Below the pieces are notes generated by a model. That model did no database searches and was not told the DNA's origin. It worked only from the letters and a program-made list of their open reading frames with translations. A stretch of DNA of 64,000 bases from Dichetophora obliterata. Lineage: Eukaryota > Arthropoda > Insecta > Diptera > Sciomyzidae. The DNA lies in the NCBI GenBank assembly GCA_963920525.1, contig OY986439.1:20966819-21030818 (forward strand). Direction: 5' to 3'. Position numbers and translations under genes: made by a program. Below, one piece after another: positions 21,761 through 33,780 of the stretch (within the stretch, counting starts at the first letter, position 1; every line of letters starts with the position of its first letter).

Positions 21761-24134
21761 GCTAGCTGATATACACTAGCTGATATACCCGGTGTTACTC
21801 GAGAGTCATTTATATAAACATTTTAACATACACTTTTCGATTAAATGTTTTTTAAAATCTGGAATAATGAAAAACATGTTGTATTTTATTCGTAAGCTAC
21901 TGTTAGAAAGGTAATTGAACGAACATTAATCCAAAAAAGTTTTGGAAAGTTGGTGGTTCCATCTCTTGCTGTGAGCTAATTGATTTCAAAGAAGGGGCAC
22001 GAAAAACATATTTTAAAAATGAAAAAGAATTTTTATTTTTACTTAATCATAAAGCAAGCACAATTACCTTTTCAACAAAATAAAAATTGTGGTGGGACTC
22101 AATGCGTCCTTGAGATATGGACATTTTAACGTCCAAACAAAGATTTATATTAAAAAACATATTGAACTTTTTAACAAAAAAATTTTTTAATGAAATGTAT
22201 TAAAAACAGCGGAGTTATTGGCATTGTAAAAACTTTGATTTTCATATAATTTTTTTCTCATTATTAGCTATCAATGTTATATGAAAATCGTTGTACTAAA
22301 AATGATTGTACCTACTAAAATTTCTATTAGCTGCGTTTTTTCATTGGAGATCAGGACCATATAATCGCATTTGCAAGCAAAGCAAAAACAACAAAAAGTC
22401 CAGCAAGTGAGCTGGACATTTAAATTGATCCAATTCTATGTTTTTAAGTGTTGATGACGCTAGATGACGCTGCGACAGAAAAAACTGGCAGTACTGCATT
22501 ATTTTACTTTTTAAAAGTTTGGTAGCAATAGCATTTTCGCAAAATATTTCGCAAAACTTATCTGCTAGCTGCATAAGCTGCATAGCTGAAACTGATTACA
22601 TGAAAATATTAACTTTTACAGCATTCTTATTCACAGTCATCTTTTCGATAAAATTGTGATATATATACAACATTTAAAGTACCATTGATAAAGAACTAAG
22701 TGACAATGGTGACACAATAGTGAAAAAATAGAGCCATCACAACAAAACAAATTTAACAGGAGGGGGGGGAGGCAAAAAACTAAGTAGATTACTATAAGGA
22801 AGATGGGACGAGAAGAGAATTTTAACACAAAACTAAGTTTTATTAATAGTCTGGTATGAAAAAATAGATTTTTAGCCATAACTTTTTAGCGGAGATATTT
22901 GCATCGAAAGACCAAACTTTGATTTTTATGTCGTTTTTTTCTCATTCTTAGGTAACGATGTTTTACGAAAAAGTCGTTGTACTGAAAATTTCTACAATTT
23001 TGAAGATATGTGAGTGTTTTTGATGTTAAAATAACAAAAAAATTTTAAAATTAAATACACAAAAATCTCCGATACTAAAAAGTTTTATAATAACAAAATT
23101 ACCGTTAGTTGAAAAATTTTAGAGGGGGCGTGGCAAAAACTAAGTATGTAACATTTTAAGTTGGGATAAACTTAATACGTGTACCTAGTTTGAGCGAAAT
23201 CCGTTGAGCCGTTTAGATTTGTATAAAGGCCAAACAAACAAACAAACAAACAGAAAATGAGTTTTATTACTATAGATAGTCAGTTGTATGAAAAAATAGA
23301 TTTTTAGCCATAACTTTTGATTGGAAAGAGATATTGGGGTAATTTTTTCACATAAATTACACAGTGATACAAAAGTGAAAAAAAGAAATATGCAGGGGTT
23401 CTCATGCAGCAATTCTGTTTTGCTGGAGTCCATAGAGTACGAAAAAACTTATACTTTTTCTCAGTCACTTCGTTAAGTAAGTTTTTTTATAACAAATGTA
23501 GTGATATAACGATATTCCCAAAATTACAAGTTCAAAAAATCATAAGTTTACTCTGCATTAACCGATTTTCAAAATTTTGCTTTTATTTTACAGATCTGAT
23601 TTGTACCTTTTAATAAAAAAAACATTTTGGCAATCAGTTCAAAAATGGCTCAGTTACGGTCGATAAAGTAAAAAAAAAAAAAAAAATTAAAAAATGTTCA
23701 TTTTCATCTCGCTCTAAATTGACCGTTAGACAGAAAATTCTGCTTTTTTAAATTTTATTGACAATCATATTAAAGTTGGTTTCTAAAACAGGTAAGGTCA
23801 TAAAAATCGGTTACAAAATGAATCAGTTACGCCAAGTTTTGTGATAACATGTTTTTTGCTTTTTTTGTGTTTTCTTAGAAATGTAAATATTTTTCAGGTA
23901 ATAAAACAAGAAAACGCCTAATATACAAAATCATAGTTGGATGATTGTTACACTGTTTGTCTCAGCCAACGCTTGTTTACATTTCGCACTAATTGGAGTC
24001 ATTATCCACATGTTTACATGCGTTTCTCCCCTTTCACGTCTTTTGTGTGGGTGACATTTTGCATCACAACAAACACGATTTTTGTTTTCTCCTTTCCTAC
24101 TCACAACCGCACTAGTGCTGAATTATTGAAAGTA

Positions 24135-24755
24135 CAGGGTCCGCCATATAACGTTATTTTTTTCAACTAGTGCTTATTTCGTGAATGGTAACACTTAGCT
24201 CATGTCTGATTTCACAGATAATTAGTTTTATCCTTCCGCTGAACGAATATGGTTGTGTGTACGCTTGAACAACGGTGGGAAACATTGCAACATTACTTTG
24301 ATGCAGAAGATGCCGATTTTGCCAAAAAAATCATCAGAAATCATCAACAGGACAGCGTTACGTGCCACACAGCCGAAGCTACACTCGATGTTTTGCGCTC
24401 TGTTTTTGAAGATCGCATTATCAGCCGCAGAGCTGATGTCGTTTGGCCACCTCGGAGCTGCAATTTAACACCGTTGGACTATTATTTGTGGGTTGCCCTC
24501 AAAGATAAGTGTTACGCCGACAAGCTAGAGACAATTGACGCTTTAAAGGACAATATTCGTGAAGCCATTGGTGAAATACAGCTGCACACAATCGATAATG
24601 TGCTTAAAAATTGGACCGATCGTATAGGCTACTGCATGGCCAGCCGAGGCAGCCATTTGAATGAAATTATTTTCCATTATTAACCGGAAGGATTGTAGTT
24701 TCAAATAAAAAAAGAAATTTGAAAAAATATCTAGTAGTTTTTTTTTATAGAATTT
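24135..24755 (+). mobile_element. mariner element fragment, internally deleted
   Basis: The left end ACAGGGTCCGCCATATAACG follows a TA (24133-24134). The open frame 24249-24683 (144 codons, starting at a GTG/ATG context after 24249) is described separately. The right terminal inverted repeat is missing: mariner-like sequence fades at about 24755 inside the host element. Confidence 0.75.
24249..24683 (+). pseudogene. mariner-family transposase, central part deleted
   Basis: 144 codons, about 40 per cent of a normal mariner transposase. The start, TLEQRWETLQHYFDAEDADFAKKI, comes from one part of the protein. It jumps directly to QQDSVTCHTAEATLDVLR, the region of the second catalytic Asp, then RSCNLTPLDYYLWVALKDK with the third acidic residue, and an intact C-terminus CMASRGSHLNEIIFHY. 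The first catalytic Asp and its surroundings are gone by an in-frame deletion near residue 32. A catalytically dead peptide would result. Confidence 0.85.
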
Positions 24756-24769
24756 TCATAGAAACACAA

Positions 24770-25041
24770 GAAGTGTAAATTATGAGGAAATAGTACACGA
24801 AAATCTGTCTGCCTACCATGCAATGGGCTGCAAAATGTCTATCAAATTGCACCATCTCCATGCTCATTTGAATATGTTCCCATCAAACTTAGGGCAGATG
24901 AGTGATGAACAAGGTGAACGATTTCACCAGGACATTTCAAGAATTGAACAGCGGTATGTTGGAAAAAGTAAAGTCAGTATGCTGTCTCACTACTGCTGGT
25001 CTATAAAGCGAGAAACTAGCAGCGATCTTTATAAAAAATAA
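24770..25041 (+). pseudogene. C-terminal fragment of a transposon-encoded protein (GERFHQD family)
   Basis: The frame is open from about 24773: EEIVHENLSAYHAMGCKMS, then LHHLHAHLNMFPSNLG, SDEQGERFHQDISRIEQRY and MLSHYCWSIKRE, stopping at 25041. I recognise the pattern K.H.LH.HL..FP.N.G..S.E.GERFHQD from proteins that occur in many copies in arthropod and fish genomes, but I cannot name the family with certainty. Its position directly inside the right TIR suggests it is the tail of the transposase that moves the 23360-25569 element. The N-terminal part is missing, replaced or displaced by the mariner insertion. Confidence 0.6.
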
Positions 25042-26545
25042 ATGAAACGCAAGCATTTCTAAGAAAACACAAAAAAAAGCAAAAAACATGTTATCAGAAA
25101 ACTTGGCGTAACTGATTCATTTTGTAACCGATTTTTATGATCTTACCTGTTTTAGAAACCAACTTTAATATGATTGTCAATAAAATTTAAAAAAGCAGAA
25201 TTTTCTGCCTAACGGTCAATTTAGAGCGAGATGAAAATTAACATTTTTTAATTTTTTTTATTTTTTTTTACTTTATCGACCGTAACTGAGCCATTTTTAA
25301 ACTGATTGCCAAAATGTTTCTTTTATTAAAAGGTACAAATCAAATCTGTAAAATAAAAGCAAAATTTTGAAAATCGGTTAATGCAGAGTAAACTTATGAT
25401 TTTTTGAACTTGTAATTTTGGGAATATCGTTATATCACTACATTTGTTATAAAAAAACTTACTTAACGAAGTGACTGAGAAAAAGTATAAGTTTTTTCGT
25501 ACTCTATGGACTCCAGCAAAACAGAATTGCTGCATGAGAACCCCTGCATATTTTGTGTGTAGCACTGTGTTATTTTTGAGACTTGACTTTTTTGTAAAAA
25601 ATATAAAAACAACATTTTGGAAAAAATAAATTTCGCGAAAAAAAATCAAAGAGGGTACCTTGTTGTTTTGATGACAAAAACAGTAAAATAATTTTTGCGC
25701 TTTGCTGGAAGAATTTTTTCAAATAAATGCTATGTCATAGGAAAGGTAGCCAGATGTGCAATTTTTAATTGATTTAATTTTTACAACAACAATTTTTGAG
25801 TCATTTTTTGAGTAAAAAACCTTGTTGTTTTGATTACAAAAACAGTAAAATAAATTTGCGCTTAGCTGGAAGAATTTTTTCAAGTAAATGCTATGTCATA
25901 TGAAAGGTAGCCAGATGTGCAATTTTTAATTGATTTCATTTTTACAACAACAACAATTTTTGAGTCATTTTTTGAGTAAAAAGTCAATATTTGGGACCTT
26001 TTTTGACATAATCATAAAACATGTATACACTAACTTAACAGTAAAGTTCAACCTATTTTTGTGAAGTGATTTTATTGAACTTTTGAACAAAAAAAATTTG
26101 AATGAAATATATTAGTGGACAGCGGAGATGTTTGCATCGAAAGACCAAACTTTGATTTTCATGTCGTTTTTTCTTATTCTTAGGTAACGATGTTTTATGA
26201 AAAAGTCGTTGTACTGAAAATTTCTCCAATTTTGAATAAATGTGAGTGTTTTTGATGTCAAAATAACAAAAAATTTTTAAAATTAAACACACCCAAAACT
26301 CTCATACTAAAAAGTAACAAAATTACCGTTAGTTGAAAAATTTCAGAGGGGGCGTGGCAAAAACTTAGTATGTAACATTTTAAGTTAGAATGCACTTAAC
26401 ATGTATACCTAGTTTGAGCAAAATTCGTTGAGCCGTTTAGATTTGTATAATGGCCAAACAAACAAACAAACAAACAGAAAATGAGTTTTATTGCTATAGA
26501 TTTACAGCAGCAAGGTAACTAGCGCTGACCATTTGTGTAGCCTTT

Positions 26546-27045
26546 TTAATTTAGTAATTTAGTGATATGAAATTCAATGCTAACTTGGTTCAATGTACCG
26601 TTTTCGTAAAAGGTATTTTGTAAAACGGTGCAGTTGTTTTCATTAAATACATGTCGAAAACCTTCTTTTTCAACGATTGCATGTGCAGCATTATCCTTGC
26701 AAATAATATATATTACTGATTTAGTTATTTCAACCCCTCGGAGTCCTCCTCCTTTGAATAAAAATGGAAAAATACTGTTACAAAAATATATCAAGCTTTG
26801 ATCCTACCATCACTTACTTTCATAGCTTGATTGCCTTGCAACCGATTCAAACAATGTCGGTTGACGCCTTTTGCAAGGTTGCGACTTAGCAGTTTTGGAA
26901 ATCGAAGGACTCGGGATCGTGACTGACTTAAAGTGGATATACTTTCACAAGTCGCTGGTGAAGACGTATGCCGATTTTCACATACTAATTTATCCCTAAA
27001 TAAAGAGTATTTTCATTGTAAGTGATCTAGCATGTTTGAAGTTTC
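26546..27045 (-). pseudogene. hAT transposase, N-terminal region
   Basis: On the minus strand, TSNMLDHLQ at about 27040 resembles the histidine half of a BED zinc finger. It is followed by a serine-rich linker (SSPATCESISTLSQSRSRV). After a possible 70-bp intron or decayed segment with GTAAGT, the block KSVIYIICKDNAAHAIVEKEGFRHVF follows, the D..P...VE..GF motif of ZBED/hAT transposases. The frame closes at 26546. The downstream part is displaced to 21775 by the Helitron. The first two cysteines of the finger are not located. Confidence 0.6.
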
Positions 27046-27066
27046 ACCTCATGTTTTTAGGCACTT

Positions 27067-27262
27067 CCCAGTAAAAAAATGGATCATCCTATGAGTGATC
27101 TGGGAGTGCTCCTTATTGATCCAAGCTAGGTGTATTTTGTGTTCTCTTTTAGCATTGCGTGTCCTAGGAAGGGTAGCGCTCCCTTTAACATCCAAGAGGA
27201 GCTCAAAAGGAGCGATCAATAAATGATTCAAATGGATCAGCATAGGAACATTTTTTTTTGGG
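27067..27262. repeat. Possible small MITE with CCCA ends
   Basis: The left side CCCAGTAAAAAAATGG...CTATGAGTGATC is partly mirrored by GATCAGCATAG...CATTTTTTTTTGGG on the right. The flanks show no clear duplication. Between them are several GATC/GGATCA words. Low confidence. Confidence 0.3.
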
Positions 27263-29248
27263 ATTTAGGCTTGCTCCGAAAGCTAGGCTTCCCTAGCTCA
27301 AGTAGAATCCTCAAGACCCTAAAGTGGCGATGAAATTATTTGGCCAAATTGTGAGATTTATAACGCCATCACAAATTACGAATCGTTTTTGCTTCTAGTT
27401 AAAAACTGTACTTTAACTGCGTCAGTCGCATCAGCGGATCGACATAATGCAATTACCGTTGGCTTGTCGCACTTCACGACCTCGGCATTGAAACGACTCG
27501 AATCGAATGAAAGGAACATTTAAAATATTTTTTGTTTCACAGAAAATAATTAAAGAGTTTCCTAAAAAGCACATGCCTCACTTCAGGCTCTTTTTTTCAT
27601 TAATTGCTCGCCTATTGATATTATAAAACTGTAAAACTGCGGACTACACTGTGAATAGTTGATGTTTGAATTTTTCCAAAATTTTTATAGTTTTCAATAG
27701 AAATATCTTGGGTGAAAAAATCAAAATGAATTTTTTAATTTTTGCAACCATTTCGTTATGACAAGCCGTCAAAGTAGCATTTTTTGTGTTTAAAAATAAT
27801 TTTGAGAAAGATTGACTATAAGATTTTCACGAAAACATCATTAGAACTGCGTTACACCAAATCCAAAAAACATTTTTGCAAACACTTACTAACACGGAAG
27901 ATATACATTTTTCTTATAGTGAATTGTTTAGTTAAAATGCGAGATATATTTGATGTACGGCAGTTGACAAGACAACTCAATTTTTATAATTGCCTTGCTG
28001 TATTAAAAACAGCTTACAAATTTTAACAAAAAAGTAGTTAACTTGTGTTGGTAGTATTTTTCAAGTCTGAGTTACTAAAATATAATTAATGGGCATGGAA
28101 TTCGCCTATGAAATTTTCCATTTATCTATAATCACAAAAGCAATTGATGTAGCAAATTTCGCTGTTTTGAGACAAGATTTAATGAAGTTTCAGGCAAAAA
28201 TGGGTTTCGTTGGCAGAGGGCGGATTTGTATACCTTTTTCAACATCTCTTAATTTTGCCAAGAACGATATTCGTGCCAATTTTCATAGCTCTACGATCAC
28301 TCCTTCTCTTTTTGGCCAAGAATGGGGAGGACGTTACGCTGTGCGACGAGTCGTTTGTTTCCAAAAAATTTAAAAATAACTAAAATATTTATTTCCTTCG
28401 CAAATTAGTTTTGTTTAAAATCAAATACAATAAATGGCAAAAAATTTAATAATATGTGCTTAAATAAAATTAAAGTACCGTACAGACGATTTCTCAGGGT
28501 GCAATAAACGTCAAAAAGGACGTCAAAAAAGCCGATTTTTTTGAGCAAAAATCACCTTTGTTTGGCAAAACTCGATTATGGCCGAAATCGATTAACCCTT
28601 TAGCTTTCATATTTTCATATCAGCAAGTCAGCTACTGATGTTATTTTAATCATTCAGTTGGTCATATTTTGTGACGTTAGTTAAATTCTTTAGCTAACAG
28701 GTAACGTCAAATACAAAACTTTTTAACTTAACATCTTTAACTTATCATTTTACCAATAAGAAAATTATTGATCTCATTTTTCAAACTTTAAGTTGTTTAA
28801 CTTTTTTCTTTGTTATGTTTTCTTTTTACCTTTTTTGTGATACAATCTTATAATATTTATTATAAATTGTGTTATATTTGATATTATAAAAAGAATTTTT
28901 TAAAATTCTTATAAATTTTTTATAAAGATTTTTTTTATTGCTTTTTTTTAACAAATTCTTTTAAAATAAAATATAAATGTAGGTATAAAATAAGATATTT
29001 TTAATATGTAACTGTTGTAATAAAAGATGACTGTTGAATTAAAAAAGTGTTTTGTTCTCTTTTTTTTTGTCAAGAGTTCTCTTGTTTTCTCCTACGCTTC
29101 TAGTAAGCTACTAATGACATAGTTTTACTCTACAAGTAAATAGCAGGGCGCTTTTAGAAACCTGCGGGCGGGCGCACAAATTATAGTTACGCTACTGCCT
29201 GCCATATAATAAGATGGTCACAGAACTACACTGTCATCTACTGCAACA
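27263..29248. other. Sequence without recognisable genes
   Basis: A+T-rich and mostly unique-looking. It includes the open frame 28089-28373 (94 codons, MGMEFAYEIFHLSIITKAID...), which has no domain I recognise and no splice or promoter context. Part of this stretch may be the lost 5' end of the hAT transposon. Confidence 0.35.
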
Positions 29249-29250
29249 TA

Positions 29251-31701
29251 CCCAGCAAACATTATGACTCTTAAAAGACTATTTTAAGACTCATATATAT
29301 GAGCCTTTTTAGTCATAATGCGCTCACAAAAGACTCTTTTATTAATACTTTTTCGTATGTTATGGGCTCCAAAATATGATTCATAACAATGACTGTGTTA
29401 TGTTTCTTTTTGGAGCCATAAAAAAGACGCTTTTAAGACTCATATTTATAACTCTATTAAGACTCATATAAATTACTCTTTAAAGACTCATAATTAAGAC
29501 TCTTTTAGAACTCATAAAAATTTTACTTTCAAGAGTCATACTTAAGACTCTTTTAGGACTCATATGTTATACTCTTTTAAGACTCATATAAAGGACTCTT
29601 TGAAGACTCATAATTAAGATTACTTTAGAACTCTTATAAATCATTATTTTACGAGGCCTGTTAAAGACTCTTTTAAGACTCATATTTAATACTTTTTAAG
29701 ACGTATGTAATGAAATCCGTAAGGAATCATAAATTAAACTCTTTTAGATATTATTTACTATTTTAAAAGTCATTAGGTCCATATTAAAGACTCTTTAAAG
29801 TCTCAGAAAATAAATATTTTTATACACAAACTGTAGACTTTGATTTGATGTTATTAAAAGATTAGCCAACATTTTCTGAGGCTAAAAGCAAATGTATGAC
29901 CCTTTTATGAAAGCTCATAAAACGGATCATAAAAGGATCATATTTGTGACATTTTATCTAAGACATTTTATCCTAAATACAATAAAATTGATTTTTTTAT
30001 GTATTAAATTTATTTTAATTAAATTTTTTATTCATTCAGTCATAAAAAAATAACATTAAAACATATTCAAATATTATATGTTTATATTAGACGTTAAATT
30101 TATTTTAATAAAAGTTTTAAATTCATTCAGAAAAAAGAAATATAAAAACTTAACCAAATTACATTTATTTGTTTTCCCTATGTTGAAAGAAAGCAGTTAA
30201 AAGTAAAGTATAAGTAATAAAAAAAGGATATTTCAATGTTTGTTCTTATAATTAACTCTGTCTTTTGCAGTTTGCAACCAGCGTGCACAGAATTAATGAA
30301 AATTCTTTTTTGGTGTGATTAAACATTCGGAAAAATGCACCTATAAACAAAAATGAAAAAAGAAAATAGTTTTGATGAATATTAAGTAGTAATATTGCAT
30401 AAGGGCTATTTTAAAGCCAAAGTATAAGGGAAAAAAAAACAATAAGTAAAGTTTTGTTTTATTTGAAAACTTATTATTAGTTCACTTACCTCGTATAGCT
30501 GATGTTACAGCAAATCCATTTATAATAGTTTTGTGACATTACTTCACTAAAGACACGAACTCACTATGAACATTTATAATTAAATAATAGTAAGAAATTA
30601 AAATACTTCCACGCACTTCGACGTTCAAACTCCAAATGAATATTTCAATTGAATGCTTGCTGCGAACCAAAAGCGCAGCAAGCTGATCGCAGCAAGAAAG
30701 GAATTCCACGAACTGTGGCGCCAGCATAGCAAGCGCCTTATTATTAAGAAATTGCATTCTCAGGAATCACAGGAACTTCGCGAATTACATTTTAAGGGCA
30801 AATAGAAATGTTTTTCGTAACGCATTGGAGTCAGATTAAATTTTCGTTTACTAGTCTATGATGACTAATGACATTTTAAATACTTATTATATTTATTTCT
30901 AAATAAATATAATAAATCATAAAACTCGCATACAAATGACTGCCTTATGAGTCCTTTATATGAGCACTCATAAGTCTCACATAAAAAGTATTCTTTTATG
31001 ACTCCGTTTTATGAACACTCATAAAACATGCATAAAAAGGATTCATTTATGAGTTTTTTTTATGAACACTAGTAAAACATGCACAAAAAAGATTCTTGTA
31101 TGAGTACTTTTTATATGCACTCATAAAACACGCATAAAAAGTATTCTTTTATGACTCCATTTTATGAGCACCCATAAAACATGCATAAAAAGGATTCTTT
31201 TATGATTCCTTTTCATGAACACTCACAAAACATGCATAAAAAGGATTCTTTTATGAGTCCTTTTTATGAGCACTCATAAATCTCACATAAAAAGTATTCT
31301 TTTATGACTCCGTTTTATGAACACCCATAAAACATGCATAAAAAGGATTCATTTATGAGTCTTTTTTATGAACGCTCATAAAACATGCATAAAAAAGATT
31401 CTTGTATGAGTCCTTTTAATATGCACTCATAAAACACGCATAAAAAGTATTCTTTTATGACTCCATTTTATGAACACTCATAAAACATGCATAAAAAGGA
31501 TTATTTTATGAATCCTTTTAATGAGCACTCATAAAACACTCATAAAAAGTATTCTTTTATGATTCCTTTTTATTAACAGTCATAAATCACGCATAAAAAA
31601 GACTCTCTTATGACTCATTTTTATTAACACTCATAAAACACTCACATAAATGACGCATTTTAGAGTCATATTTTTTGAAGGCTCATAAAATGTTTGCTGG
31701 G
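29251..31701. mobile_element. TA-flanked element built of tandem repeats, 2451 bp
   Basis: Ends CCCAGCAAACATT and AATGTTTGCTGGG, flanked by TA (29249-29250, 31702-31703). The left 550 bp consists of degenerate repeats of the type AAGACTCATA...ACTCTTTT with a 120-bp larger period (29461 against 29581). The right 720 bp is a 51-bp tandem array organised in higher-order units (see 30966-31577). The two arms are roughly inverted versions of each other (AAGACTCATAA against TTATGAGTCTT). The middle, 29800-30900, is unique. The open frame 30539-30757 has no recognisable domain. Confidence 0.8.
30966..31577 (+). repeat. 51-bp tandem repeat with 6-mer higher-order structure
   Basis: Monomers of 51 bp follow the scheme ACTCATAAAACATGCATAAA...ATTCTTTTATGA.TCC...TATGAAC. 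Six distinguishable monomers at 30966-31271 are repeated in the same order at 31272-31577, exactly 306 bp later. For example, both first monomers share the diagnostic TCTCACATAAAAAG, both third ones GATTCTTGTATGAG, and both fourth ones ACACGCATAAAAAG. About two further degenerate monomers follow to about 31650. Confidence 0.85.
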
Positions 31702-31748
31702 TAGCTTCAGTTAATATTGAATGAATCACATGATATCAGAAATGGTTG

Positions 31749-31816
31749 GTTTGGAGTAGTGGTTTGTATGTAGAACTCTTGATCAGAAAGCGCGAGTTCG
31801 ATCCTCACGCTTGCAA
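31749..31816 (+). repeat. tRNA-like sequence
   Basis: TTGGAGTAGTGG resembles an A-box and GAGTTCGATCC a B-box, with spacing near that of a tRNA. The stems do not close. It is probably a tRNA-derived SINE head or tRNA relic. Confidence 0.35.
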
Positions 31817-33780
31817 ATAAATATTTTTAATTTTATTTATATCCTCTTGTTGTAATAGATGCAAGTAAAAAAACAACAAAAATTCTAAGAAAAAGCTGTA
31901 TGGAAAAAAGTGTCGTTTTTCAGATTTCACTCAAGCAAATCACAAAACGAGGCGTAAAAAGCTTCGCTTCAATAAAACGGTATTAAAAAAAAAATGCAAA
32001 ATAATGTTAAATTAACTTAAAAGAAGACAACAAACAAATTAAGGAATTGAAAGAAAAAAGCATTGGAAAGCATCACACATTGTTTCGGAAATGTGACTAA
32101 ATGTGTCACGTACTCTTTTATGTTCACTTACAAAGCAGAGGAAAAGACAGATTCAATATAAATAACACTTTTCAAATGCAACATCAATTTCAAACAATAT
32201 GTTTATTTATTTTAGGGTCGAAAAGGATGGCAGATGTATGTATAAAGTAAAGAATATATGAATGGATCACATCGTAACTACGTGATATGTCCATTTTTTA
32301 AATCATGGGGCTTATCCTGTTTTGCATAAAAGCACTTCATATAAAAAATAGCTTATTTAAAACAATAATTTCTTAAACATATACTTTAAATTTCTGTATG
32401 TGTAAAAAATACTTGTGTCGTTAAAAGCAATACAAAAAATCGAATATTTTATTTTAATTAAATATCAATTTTCAATGATTGACATTGATTGACATGGCCG
32501 AAAAAAAGCAAGACAAAAAGAAAAAAAAAACTTAAAAGTGCAGCCACAACATTGGCGTCTAGCATAAGCCGCTTAAACACTTGACGGCCAATTAAAGAAA
32601 CATTGAAAAGCGTTGATAGGTACAAAAACAGACAAAAAAGAAACAAGATTACAAATAAAACAAAGGTCGCCTCAGGTGGTGGCTAAGGGTTGTTTTGGTT
32701 CACCACCTAGACAGAGAGACAGACAGACAGCTTTGTTGTTAATTTTTTATGACAACACAATCAACATTAGCCGATTCAAAGGCAAAAAACAATGGCAATG
32801 AGAAGAAGACTTATGACAAAAAGAAGACTATGTAACTGAAGAAAGGGCTGTGGCAGCCAGACAGAATAGAAGAAGGACAAACAAGCCAACTGTATTTTTT
32901 TTTGTATTTTTTTTTTGCCTAAAAGTTGCTTAAAGCAACTTTAGGAAAAAAAAAGCTGAAGAGGGTTTATTTTAAATTTATTTTTTTTGTATAATAAACT
33001 TTATCAGATAAAAATGTTGCTTAAAAATACATGGTCAGAGATGACTATAAAAATGTCATGACATTTTGTGTGCATGGGGGTATGTGCGTATTTGTCGTTT
33101 TGTATGTGTGCAGTGACCGCAATATTTTGCCATGTTCCATGTCACTGGAGAGACATAATTTTTTTATGGGTTGACAATTTTTATGTTAAAAGATAAGAAG
33201 GCGTCAATTGGTTCGCGTGCATTCTGTGGGGAATAGCTATTGATATAGTTCACTGAAAGTTGTAGATGTTAAAGTTGAAAAATGCCAACACTTTTTAGCG
33301 TAAGTGTTAAAATTCAATTTTTTTTACCTTGTGTATCTTCTCTATTATGAAAATTTTATAAGCATTTTTAAAAAAAGAAGGTGAAAAAGGTTCAAGTTTA
33401 AGGCCTTTATTGTTAAAATTCTAAAATGCTTTTTATTGCTTGTCAGGTCGTGACTTGATGATCATGAAAAATGATTTGTTTTGGTATCGATTACAAACCA
33501 ACCAGGTGACAAGGCAAAATTCAAATAAAAACTAAAAAAGAAAAAGCCTCTTGCATCTAAATACACTTGACAAAAAAGTAGGCTAGGGTCAATCGGCTCA
33601 TCGTTAGCCGCGTTCACACATTCGCCCTCTGTCTCGTGTGTGCCAAGAATGAGCTTTAGCAATGCTACACAGTGTAACGCGCCCATATAGCACGTGGGCA
33701 AAAAGAAGAATGAGCATGGAATGAAAATATGCTATAATAAATTAAACTAGTAAGGAATTATCTTCGATTGGACCGAAGTT
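31817..33780. other. Unique-looking intronic block
   Basis: No transposon ends and no credible coding frame. Simple-sequence patches include (GACA)n at about 32712-32731 and an imperfect 28-bp hairpin at 32918-32945. The GC content is locally higher at 33580-33720. It may be ancestral intron with regulatory content, but nothing specific can be shown. Confidence 0.4.

Larger units (their letters stand above)
23360..25569 (+). mobile_element. Long-TIR element, CACAGTG ends, TTA duplication
   Basis: Terminal inverted repeats of about 525 bp (23360-23887 and 25045-25569) begin CACAGTGATAC and end with CACTGTG. TTA flanks both sides (23357-23359, 25570-25572). The uninterrupted site is visible in Helitron copy 1 (about 15313-15330, opposite strand), where the sequence contains a single TTA, so the insertion is precise. 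The 3' half carries a transposon protein fragment ending four bases before the right TIR (about 24770-25041), and the 5' half carries a mariner remnant (24135-24755). TIR and duplication size fit the CMC/Chapaev-3 group, but that name is a guess. Confidence 0.8.
21776..26500 (-). mobile_element. Helitron, copy 2 (two 5' ends), interrupted
   Basis: On the minus strand the outer 5' end TCTATAGCAATAAAACTC starts at 26500 after an A. A second internal 5' end, TCTATAGTAATAAAACTC, starts at 23276. The 3' end GGTATATCAGCTAG finishes at 21776 and is followed by T. An extra copy of TATATCAGCTAG lies immediately beyond (21762-21775). Gene order and sequence match copy 1 at 14531-17033, except for an insertion at 23360-25569 and a different segment at 22340-22610. 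It is inserted in the hAT transposon. Confidence 0.85.
17943..27045 (-). mobile_element. Decayed hAT transposon (host of two nested insertions)
   Basis: Three minus-strand transposase fragments lie in the correct order: BED-finger/N-terminal region (26546-27045), central RNase-H-like region (20858-21760) and hATC region (18243-18575). The left terminal region 17943-18060 starts TAAGGGATGGGAGG and is full of AACCGG/CCGGTT words, as expected for subterminal binding sites. The element is interrupted by a foldback at 18611-20822 and by a Helitron at 21776-26500. I could not find the right terminus; it may lie between 27050 and 28480 or be lost. Confidence 0.7.

Noticed and set aside
23360..25569. 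Transib assignment for the CACAGTG-ended element
   Set aside because: The duplication is TTA (3 bp), confirmed by the empty site in Helitron copy 1, whereas Transib elements make 5-bp GC-rich duplications.
29251..31701. CRISPR array from the regular repeats
   Set aside because: The 51-bp units are contiguous without unique spacers, inside a TA-flanked eukaryotic element.
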